From: Methanocorpusculum sp.
GTDB taxonomy: Archaea > Halobacteriota > Methanomicrobia > Methanomicrobiales > Methanocorpusculaceae
DNA length: 20,983 nt
Assembly (NCBI GenBank): GCA_029987235.1
Contig: DALTWF010000028.1
Location: forward strand, 1 to 20,983
Reading direction: 5' to 3'
In this document: piece by piece, positions 8,306 through 14,014 of the stretch
Layout of the letters: every line of letters starts with the position of its first letter
How positions within the stretch are numbered: position 1 is the stretch's first letter
Made by a program: the position numbers and the translations under genes
Notes under the pieces: generated by a model
What the model saw: only the letters and a program-made list of their open reading frames with translations
Told to the model about the DNA's origin: nothing
Database searches by the model: none

Positions 8306-8629
8306 ATGGCAACCGATAGAGAAAATGCGGTCTTTGAAGCCGCAATAAAATTAGGCGCACTGTATCACCAGTTCGTCGGATGTCCTATTTCCCGGGCAAC
8401 AGCAGACAAAGTCGAAAAAGCAATCGAAAGCGCGGTTTCCCTTCAGCCGTATGTGACCTCCATTCACGTAACACTCGACCGCTCGCTGATGAATGAAAAC
8501 CCCTTCGGCTACAGTGAATTAACCGGTGCAATGTATAATGCCGTAATCGAGACGAAATATGGTGAGGCAACCTGCAAAGCGTCTCTGAAATATGAAAACG
8601 GCTATCCGATGATGAAAATTATCGAGTAA
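8306..8629 (+). CDS. mptD: Archaeal dihydroneopterin aldolase MptD
   Basis: This 107-residue protein matches the small archaeal MptD family (DUF372, type member MJ1585 as I recall it), with FEAAIKLGALYHQFVG near the N-terminus and a C-terminal YENGYPMMKI. MptD converts 7,8-dihydroneopterin to 6-hydroxymethyl-7,8-dihydropterin plus glycolaldehyde, a step of tetrahydromethanopterin synthesis in the cytoplasm. It is unrelated in sequence to bacterial FolB. The length matches the family. The ATG lies two bases after the mcm stop, and the next gene starts directly after its own stop, so it must be translated from a polycistronic message. The assignment rests on motif recall. Confidence 0.8.
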   Translation: MATDRENAVFEAAIKLGALYHQFVGCPISRATADKVEKAIESAVSLQPYVTSIHVTLDRSLMNENPFGYSELTGAMYNAVIETKYGEATCKASLKYENGYPMMKIIE

Positions 8630-9448
8630 ATGACAGCACCGATTTTAGACGACCATTTTCATATCAACAGGCGTACCGGAAAAGGTCCGGAGATTGTAAA
8701 GGAGTTTATGCGCTCCGGAGGAACGCATATTGTCCTTGTTACGCTTCCTTCATGGTCCTGTGAGGTGACTCCAAAGACGCCGGACGATTTCCGTGCGGTA
8801 TTTGATGAAACGCTGCGTGATGCAGAAGCCGTCCGCGCCCTCGGCTGCAAATGTTATGTAATAGCCGGCGTTCATCCGGCGGAAATCGGGCGCATGAGCG
8901 AAAGAATGTCCCTTTCTGAAGCAGAAGCGCTCATGAAAGGGGGCCTTGATATTGCGGCCGAATATGTTCGTGAGGGCAAATGTATCGGCATAAAATCCGG
9001 AAGGCCTCATTATCCGGTCAGCTCTGATGTGTGGGATTTGTCCAACCGTGTGCTTGCGCACGGTCTTGCCCTTGCGGGAAGACTGGACTGCGCTTTGCAG
9101 ATTCATGCCGAATCAGCATCCTGTGCTGATGTAGTTGAACTTGCGCGGGCAAATAATATGAATCCCGCCCGCGTGGTAAAGCATTTTGCAACCTGTGAAA
9201 CACCGCTTCATCCTTCTGTTACGGTGCGGGAGGCGTTTCTTGCGGACTGGTTCGGAAAAAAACGCGATTTTACGATGGAAAGCGATTATATTGATGATTT
9301 GTCGCGCCCGGGTGCGATTAACGGTCCGCGGTCGGTGCCGCGCAAATGTCAGAATTTCCTGCAGAGCGGTGTTATTTCCGAAGAAGATTTGTGGCATGTC
9401 GCATCGCGTGTTCCAGAAAAAATATACGGGGTTGAGTTTACGCTGTGA
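8630..9448 (+). CDS. TatD-related metal-dependent hydrolase (COG1099-like)
   Basis: This 272-residue protein is predicted to be a TIM-barrel amidohydrolase. The metal-site pattern is clear: DDHFHIN (His9, His11), AGVHPAEIG (80-87), IKSGRPHYPV (121-130), QIHAES (His159), VKHFA (His185) and TMESDYIDD (Asp219). The layout matches the archaeal TatD-like family COG1099 rather than DNase TatD proper. The GIKSG segment has Ile121-Lys122 where TatD proteins usually have a Glu ligand (GEIGLD), so metal coordination may differ. The substrate is unknown. The ATG directly follows the mptD stop codon, and the gene ends in a GTGA overlap with the next, so it sits in the middle of the mcm-mptD cluster. I make no functional claim beyond hydrolase fold. 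Confidence 0.8.
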   Translation: MTAPILDDHFHINRRTGKGPEIVKEFMRSGGTHIVLVTLPSWSCEVTPKTPDDFRAVFDETLRDAEAVRALGCKCYVIAGVHPAEIGRMSERMSLSEAEALMKGGLDIAAEYVREGKCIGIKSGRPHYPVSSDVWDLSNRVLAHGLALAGRLDCALQIHAESASCADVVELARANNMNPARVVKHFATCETPLHPSVTVREAFLADWFGKKRDFTMESDYIDDLSRPGAINGPRSVPRKCQNFLQSGVISEEDLWHVASRVPEKIYGVEFTL

Positions 9449-10383
9449 TTCGAGGCTGGGTTGAGCAAAACGGCCGCATTTTGGGCGCGGAAGCGGACAC
9501 TCTATCCACAGAGGAACTCCTCAAATGCGGCGGGGAGTTTTATTCGCCGGATTTACAAATCCGGGACAAATACGGCATATTTCCCGCGCCCGAATGCCAA
9601 AGGGCCGCCCCGCAGTATGCGCCGCAGCAGCTTTCTGATGCAATAAAAACAGCTGTTCTCCTGCGCAGCACGCCGGATTCAGTCGTGACATTGTCCGGCG
9701 GTGTGGATTCGTCGCTTGTTGCGGCGATTTCAGGACTTCCTGCGATATGTGTGGGCGCGGAAAATTCGTCTGATGTTGTCGATGCCGAGCATTTTGCCGA
9801 TGAAGCCGGACTGAAACTTTCCGTACACACAGTCACCAAAGATGAAGTGGAATCAGCCCTCCCCTCTGTGCTTGCAGCAATTCCGTCCAAAGACCCTGTA
9901 TCGCTTGAAATCGCGCTGACCGGATTTTTTGTTGCGCGGACGGCAAAAGAACGCGGCGCAGCCCGTATTGTGACAGGGCAGGCGGCAGACGAACTTTTTG
10001 CCGGATATGCCAGATACGGACAGAGCGCAAATCTCCGCGCCGACCTTGACAAAGATTTTGCTCTTCTTGCCGGTCAGCGTGCGCGGGATTTTGCGGTCGC
10101 TGACCTTTTCGGTGTATGGTATTCCCTGCCTTACATGGATGAACGTGTTGTGTCAATAGCACGTTCTTTGCCTTCAGATGCGCTTGTCTTGGGCGATTTG
10201 CGCAAAATCGCCCTGCGCCGCGCCGCCGAATCTTTTCTGCCGGAAGAAATTGCCTGGAAACCGAAAAAAGCCATGCAGTACGGTAGCGGGGTCTCAAAAC
10301 TGCTTGCCAGAATCGCAAAAGAGCAGGGCGTAAAGGGGACATCCGGCTTAATCGAATTATTCAAAAAGGACGGAGGCGAATAA
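9445..10383 (+). CDS. Asparagine-synthase-like ATP-pyrophosphatase without glutaminase domain
   Basis: This 312-residue protein shows the PP-loop LSGGVDSSLVA (83-93), the second nucleotide/substrate motif TGQAADELFAGY (177-188), SLPYMDERVV (227-236) and KPKKAMQYGSG (272-282). These match the C-terminal synthetase domain of AsnB-type enzymes. The Cys2-dependent glutaminase domain that precedes it in AsnB is missing; only about 60 unrelated N-terminal residues are present. It probably activates a carboxylate with ATP by adenylation, using ammonia or another nucleophile, but the substrate is unknown. Translation starts at a GTG in the GTGA overlap with the TatD-like gene, which argues for translational coupling. 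Close archaeal relatives are often annotated simply as asparagine synthase; that name should be treated with caution here. Confidence 0.8.
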   Translation: MIRGWVEQNGRILGAEADTLSTEELLKCGGEFYSPDLQIRDKYGIFPAPECQRAAPQYAPQQLSDAIKTAVLLRSTPDSVVTLSGGVDSSLVAAISGLPAICVGAENSSDVVDAEHFADEAGLKLSVHTVTKDEVESALPSVLAAIPSKDPVSLEIALTGFFVARTAKERGAARIVTGQAADELFAGYARYGQSANLRADLDKDFALLAGQRARDFAVADLFGVWYSLPYMDERVVSIARSLPSDALVLGDLRKIALRRAAESFLPEEIAWKPKKAMQYGSGVSKLLARIAKEQGVKGTSGLIELFKKDGGE

Positions 10384-10389
10384 GTAAGC

Positions 10390-10644
10390 ATGGAACAATG
10401 GGCAGTTTTTCTCCTCGGTGTCGGTTTTATTATCCTTTCCATTATACTCGTATACGTTACCAAAAAACTTGATACGCGGTATAAAGCGCACCGGGCGGCA
10501 AAATTACGGGAAAAAGCAGGTGAAGCAGCAGTACCTGAGGCAGATTTGTATAAAGACCTTGAAGTCGGGCGGATTTACCAGATGGAAAACGGCGATATCG
10601 CAAAATACATCGGCGACGGCAAATTTCTCCGGGTAAAGAAGTAA
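10390..10644 (+). CDS. Small single-span membrane protein
   Basis: This 84-residue hypothetical protein has one N-terminal transmembrane helix (about 5-24), a positively charged stretch (KKLDTRYKAHRAAKLREK, about 25-42) and a short soluble tail with LEVGRIYQMENGDIAKYIGDG. The charge pattern predicts the tail on the cytoplasmic side. A GGAGG at 10372-10376 lies about 13 bases before the ATG, and only six bases separate it from the preceding stop, so it is likely the last gene of the mcm cluster. I recognise no family. Confidence 0.65.
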   Translation: MEQWAVFLLGVGFIILSIILVYVTKKLDTRYKAHRAAKLREKAGEAAVPEADLYKDLEVGRIYQMENGDIAKYIGDGKFLRVKK

Positions 10645-10659
10645 TACCCAAACACAATT

Positions 10660-10667
10660 CTTATATC
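10660..10667 (+). promoter_or_regulatory. TATA box of tRNA-Trp
   Basis: CTTATATC is centred about 34 bases before the first tRNA nucleotide at 10698, the usual position of an archaeal stable-RNA promoter with a short 5' leader. Confidence 0.5.
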
Positions 10668-10697
10668 ACGCTACGTACAATATGTAAGAGTAATACC

Positions 10698-10877
10698 GGG
10701 GTCGTGGCCTAGTCCGGAAGGGCGACGGGCTCCAGCGGTATTAGCGTGTGATGAACTATCGGGTCTGCTGATAAAAAAATGATGACCCGCTGGAGCACTG
10801 ATGCTTATCTGCTCCTGAAACGTTTAGCGCTTGTCGGAGAGACCCGTCGATCGTGAGTTCAAATCTCACCGACCCCA
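10698..10877 (+). tRNA. tRNA-Trp (CCA), with 106-base intron
   Basis: Exon 1 is 10698-10735 and exon 2 is 10842-10877. The acceptor GGGGUCG (10698-10704) pairs with CGACCCC (10870-10876), with discriminator A. The anticodon stem ACGGG (10725-10729) pairs with CCCGU (10843-10847). The anticodon CCA is at 10732-10734, and the T arm GTGAG/CTCAC spans 10853-10869. The 3' CCA is not encoded. The splice sites form a textbook bulge-helix-bulge: bulge AG|C at 10734-10736, four pairs of CTCC (10730-10733) with GGAG (10836-10839), and bulge AG|A at 10840-10842. Cleavage after the second bulge base on each side, by the archaeal splicing endonuclease, leaves position 37 joined to 38. Confidence 0.96.
10736..10841 (+). 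ncRNA. Box C/D guide RNA within the tRNA-Trp intron
   Basis: The intron carries box C GTGATGA (10748-10754), D' CTGA (10768-10771), C' ATGATGA (10779-10785) and D CTGA (10798-10801). The guide before D (10787-10796) pairs with GCTCCAGCGG around the 5' splice site, and the base five positions upstream of D (G10793) pairs with C34 of the anticodon. The guide before D' (10760-10766) pairs with AGACCCG, and its fifth base (G10763) pairs with position 39, a C here. The N-plus-five rule therefore predicts 2'-O-methylation of C34 and C39. This is the arrangement established for Haloferax tRNA-Trp, which modifies C34 and U39. Confidence 0.93.
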
Positions 10878-10926
10878 CGTTTTTGAAAATCAGTTTTGAG
10901 TAAGTTGTCATCTATCCGACACTCTA

Positions 10927-10950
10927 TCCAAACGGCATAAATGGTTTGGA
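10927..10950 (+). promoter_or_regulatory. TATA box inside an inverted repeat, upstream of pyrH
   Basis: TCCAAAC (10927-10933) and GTTTGGA (10944-10950) form a perfect 7-base inverted repeat, and the TATA-like GCATAAAT sits in the spacer, centred 30 bases before the ATG at 10969. The geometry suggests a repressor operator overlapping the TBP site, though no regulator is identified. Confidence 0.5.
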
Positions 10951-10968
10951 CGCCAATATGTAAGTACC

Positions 10969-11676
10969 ATGAAGCGGGTAGTACTTTCCGTCGGAGGTTC
11001 GGTTGTAGTTCCGTCCCTTGAACAGCACAAATTAAAAGAATGGGCAGATGTCCTTATTGCTCTTTTCAAAGCAGGAATTCAGAGTTATGTTGTTGTCGGC
11101 GGCGGAGGCGAAGCCCGTAAATATATCAGCGCGTGCCGCGATATCGGTCTTGACGAGGCATCTTCTGATGAAATCGGCATAAAAGTCACCAGAATAAACG
11201 CAATGCTTTTAATCGGCGCTCTTGGGGATTTTGCATATCCGCGTGCTGCTGAATCCTATATTCAGGCAAAAGAATACGGTGTTTCCGGAAAAATTGTTGT
11301 AATGGGTGGTGTTGCTCCGGGACAGACGACGGATGCAGTTGCAGCAGTTCTTGCAGAAGAGGCAGGTTCTTCGATGATGATTGATTTAACCGCGGTCGAC
11401 GGAATCTATTCCGCGGACCCGAAGAAAGACCCGTCTGCAAAGAAATTTGATGTTATGCGCCCGCAGGAATTAATCGACCTGATTATGAAGGAGAAAATGA
11501 ATGCCGGTTCCAATATGGTTATTGACCTTGTGGCAGCAAAGGTCACCGAAAGAAGCGGTATTCCGCTTGTGGTAATTGACGGGCGTAATCCGGAAAATGT
11601 CGTAAATGCGCTTGTTAACGGCGAGTTTTCCGGTACCATTGTCGGCGAGACAATTCCGGTCTTTCCCTTAAAATAA
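10969..11676 (+). CDS. pyrH: Archaeal UMP kinase
   Basis: This 235-residue amino-acid-kinase-fold protein phosphorylates UMP to UDP in pyrimidine nucleotide synthesis. Visible motifs are the N-terminal SVGGSVVVP, the glycine-rich VVVGGGGEARKYI (41-53), VMGGVAPGQTTDAVAA (111-126) and the acceptor/ATP region TAVDGIYSADPKKDPSAKKF (141-160). The length and the GGGGEARKYI motif fit the archaeal PyrH branch. It has its own promoter with a predicted leaderless start, and a T9 tract immediately after the stop separates it from the next gene. Its position between tRNA-Trp and the AMP-salvage pair is consistent with nucleotide metabolism but does not require co-regulation. Confidence 0.93.
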   Translation: MKRVVLSVGGSVVVPSLEQHKLKEWADVLIALFKAGIQSYVVVGGGGEARKYISACRDIGLDEASSDEIGIKVTRINAMLLIGALGDFAYPRAAESYIQAKEYGVSGKIVVMGGVAPGQTTDAVAAVLAEEAGSSMMIDLTAVDGIYSADPKKDPSAKKFDVMRPQELIDLIMKEKMNAGSNMVIDLVAAKVTERSGIPLVVIDGRNPENVVNALVNGEFSGTIVGETIPVFPLK

Positions 11677-11677
11677 C

Positions 11678-11686
11678 TTTTTTTTT
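11678..11686 (+). terminator. Oligo-T terminator after pyrH
   Basis: A run of nine T residues begins two bases after the pyrH stop, and the next promoter follows within 20 bases, so transcription probably ends here. Confidence 0.5.
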
Positions 11687-11702
11687 CGTACCACAACCCG
11701 TA

Positions 11703-11711
11703 ACTATTTAT
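11703..11711 (+). promoter_or_regulatory. TATA box of the e2b2-rbcL unit
   Basis: ACTATTTAT is centred about 33 bases before the ATG at 11740, which predicts a very short leader. No Shine-Dalgarno sequence precedes the ATG. Confidence 0.5.
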
Positions 11712-11739
11712 CATTACAATCCAATCATTAAGATAACAC

Positions 11740-12696
11740 ATGTCTTTAGAGGAAACAGCAGAAAAAATACGCACCATGGAAATACGCGGTGCCGGAAAAA
11801 TCGCACGGGAGGCGGCAGCTGCCCTTCGGGACCATGCCGAAACCCTGCCCAAATCTGACCAGGATACCTTCGTTCATGAAATGAAGGTTGCAGCAGGTGT
11901 TCTTCTTGCAACACGACCTACCGCCGTTTCTCTTCCAAACGCCGTGCAGCTCATTATGCGCGAAGTCCTTGCTTCGAAGACCGAAGAAGAAGCCCGCGAG
12001 CGCCTGAGGGAGCGTGCAAACAAATTCATATGGTCGTCGCGTACCGCACTTGAGCGCATCTCTGCGCTCGGAGCGAATCACATTCGCGATGGTGATGTGA
12101 TTATGACGCACTGCAACTCGAAAGCGGCGCTTGGAAGCATTATCGAGGCAAAACGGCAGGGCAAGGACATTGAAGTCATTGCAACCGAAGTCCGGCCGTG
12201 GAATCAGGGCAGATTAACGATTAAGACCTTAAACGACAATAAAATCCCGACTACGTACATAGTTGACTCTTGTGTCAGAACAATGATGAAAGAGGCAGAC
12301 TTGGTTATTGTTGGTGCTGATGCAATTACGGTAAACGGTGCGGTAGTAAATAAAATCGGCACATCGCAGATTGCACTTGCAGCGCACGAAGCAAGGCGCA
12401 ATGTAATTGTCGCCGCAGAGACCTTTAAATTCGCACCGCGCACGCTTCTTGGCGAGTTTATCCAGATTGAAGAGCGCCCGGCGACAGAGGTTTTACCTGC
12501 AGAAGAGGCCGCAAAGCTGCCGTATGTCAGGGTGCGCAATCCGGTATTTGATGTGACGCCGGCCGAATATATTGACATGATAATAACCGAGGCGGGCGCT
12601 CTTCCGCCGCATCTTGCGTACACGATTATGCGCGAATATCTCGGATGGGGTATCGAGGAATTACAGAATCAGCTAACCTTAATGGAGAATGAGTAA
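11740..12696 (+). CDS. e2b2: Ribose-1,5-bisphosphate isomerase
   Basis: This 318-residue member of the eIF2B-alpha/MtnA-like isomerase family converts ribose 1,5-bisphosphate to ribulose 1,5-bisphosphate in archaeal AMP degradation. The catalytic Cys lies in THCNSKAA (Cys125) and the catalytic Asp in VGADAITVNG (Asp194), matching the Cys/Asp pair known from the Thermococcus enzyme. ATEVRPWNQGR (148-158) is the phosphosugar-site segment. The N-terminal helical domain (1-110) is typical. Archaeal relatives are often misannotated as translation initiation factor 2B subunits; the adjacent RuBisCO, one base downstream of its stop, settles the role in favour of R15P isomerase. The next step's product is 3-phosphoglycerate, feeding central carbon metabolism. 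Confidence 0.94.
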   Translation: MSLEETAEKIRTMEIRGAGKIAREAAAALRDHAETLPKSDQDTFVHEMKVAAGVLLATRPTAVSLPNAVQLIMREVLASKTEEEARERLRERANKFIWSSRTALERISALGANHIRDGDVIMTHCNSKAALGSIIEAKRQGKDIEVIATEVRPWNQGRLTIKTLNDNKIPTTYIVDSCVRTMMKEADLVIVGADAITVNGAVVNKIGTSQIALAAHEARRNVIVAAETFKFAPRTLLGEFIQIEERPATEVLPAEEAAKLPYVRVRNPVFDVTPAEYIDMIITEAGALPPHLAYTIMREYLGWGIEELQNQLTLMENE

Positions 12697-12697
12697 C

Positions 12698-13909
12698 ATG
12701 AATGATGTAACAGCGACCTATTATTTTAAGCCGAAACCGGGTGTAACACCTGAATTTGCCGCGCAGGCAATCTGTGAGGAGCAGACCACCGGCACCTGGA
12801 CGAAATTATCTACAGTAAATGACCGCACGGCCTATGTACATGCGCTGGACGGGACTGTTGCCGGTCTTGAACCGTCAGGTGACGGCTATATTGCCCGGCT
12901 GGTTTATCCGAACGAGATTTTTGAGCCGGGCAATATTCCGCAGTATCTGTCGGTTGTTGCCGGCAATCTTTTCGGGCTTGGCAAACTTGAGGCCGTGCGG
13001 CTTGTCGATATGGATATTCCGGCAAATCTTGCCGGCTGCGGTCCGAAATTCGGTATCGGGGGTATCCGGCGCTTTGTCGGAACGGACACTGTGCGCCGTC
13101 CGCACGTAGGTACGATTATCAAGCCGAAGGTGGGCTTAAATGTCAAAGATACGGCGGAAGTTGCCTATGCTGCGGCAATGGGGGGACTTGACCTGATTAA
13201 AGATGATGAAACGCTCACGAATCAGGCGTTCTGTCCGCTTATGCCGCGGCTTGAGGCGGTAATGCAGGCACTTGACAAGGCTGAGACCCGGACCGGAAAG
13301 AAGGTGCTTTATGCGTTAAATATCACGACCGGCGGTGATAAAATCGTGGAACTTGCGCATGCTGCGGTAAAAGCGGGGGCAAATATGCTTATGGTGGATG
13401 TTCTGACCGCGGGCTTTTCCGCAATTCAGGCGCTTGCCGAAGATCCGGCGGTTACTGTTCCAATTCATGTGCACCGTACAATGCACGGTGCACTGACGCG
13501 TAACCCGCAGCACGGCATTGCTATGCGTCCGATTGCAAAACTGGTGCGGTATTTCGGCGGTGACCAGCTGCACACCGGCACGGTTTCGGGAAAAATGGGC
13601 GGCAAAGCGGCTGAAGTTTTAGGCGACAATAAGGCGGTTACGGAGACCTACGCAGGTCTGCGGCCGACATTTCCGGTCGCCTCCGGCGGTCTTCACCCGG
13701 GAAAGGTTGCGGCCGAGGTTGCAACGCTGGGCAATGAAATTGTGCTGCAGGCAGGGGGCGGTGTTCACGGTCATCCGGACGGAACAACTGCGGGCGCCAT
13801 GTCTATGGTTCAGGCGGTTGAAGCGGCTTTTTCCGGTATTCCTGCAAAGGAGTATGCAAAAACGCATGCTGAACTGCGGAAGGCCATTGAGTTATGGGGC
13901 GACTCCTGA
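12698..13909 (+). CDS. rbcL: Type III RuBisCO large subunit
   Basis: Carboxylates ribulose 1,5-bisphosphate to two 3-phosphoglycerates. Numbered from the ATG at 12698 (403 residues), the catalytic set is intact: Lys142 and Lys144 in TIIKPKVGL, carbamylated Lys168 with Asp170 and Glu171 in DLIKDDE, His259 in HVHRTMHGA, His292 in LHTGTVSGKMGG with loop-6 Lys299, Ser329 in ASGGLHPG, and GGGVHGHPDG (353-362). No small-subunit gene is present, as expected for form III. I prefer the ATG at 12698 because GGAG at 12684-12687 lies ten bases before it. The ATG at 12689 overlaps the upstream stop and is only one base from GGAG. Pairing with e2b2 places it in AMP salvage rather than a Calvin cycle. Confidence 0.96.
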   Translation: MNDVTATYYFKPKPGVTPEFAAQAICEEQTTGTWTKLSTVNDRTAYVHALDGTVAGLEPSGDGYIARLVYPNEIFEPGNIPQYLSVVAGNLFGLGKLEAVRLVDMDIPANLAGCGPKFGIGGIRRFVGTDTVRRPHVGTIIKPKVGLNVKDTAEVAYAAAMGGLDLIKDDETLTNQAFCPLMPRLEAVMQALDKAETRTGKKVLYALNITTGGDKIVELAHAAVKAGANMLMVDVLTAGFSAIQALAEDPAVTVPIHVHRTMHGALTRNPQHGIAMRPIAKLVRYFGGDQLHTGTVSGKMGGKAAEVLGDNKAVTETYAGLRPTFPVASGGLHPGKVAAEVATLGNEIVLQAGGGVHGHPDGTTAGAMSMVQAVEAAFSGIPAKEYAKTHAELRKAIELWGDS

Positions 13910-13910
13910 A

Positions 13911-13930
13911 AAGGAGAAACCTCCTGTTTT
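13911..13930 (+). terminator. Hairpin/U-tract terminator after rbcL
   Basis: Directly after the stop, AGGAG pairs with CTCCT across a four-base loop and is followed by G and a T7 run. Confidence 0.6.
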
Positions 13931-13949
13931 TTTACTTAAAAAAATATCA

Positions 13950-13968
13950 CCTGCTTTTTTTCAGCAGG
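13950..13968 (-). terminator. Hairpin between convergent rbcL and fhs
   Basis: CCTGC pairs with GCAGG around an A/T-rich loop. On the minus strand, downstream of fhs, the surrounding sequence gives several T runs, so this region probably ends fhs transcription. A copy of the 18-mer also found at 4533 lies at 13976-13993. Confidence 0.45.
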
Positions 13969-14014
13969 AAAAACAGTCACTCACTTTTTTCAAAACAAAA
14001 AAAATAATAAAAAT

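Noticed and set aside
11740..12696. Translation initiation factor eIF2B alpha subunit
   Set aside because: The catalytic Cys125/Asp194 and the RuBisCO neighbour identify ribose-1,5-bisphosphate isomerase.
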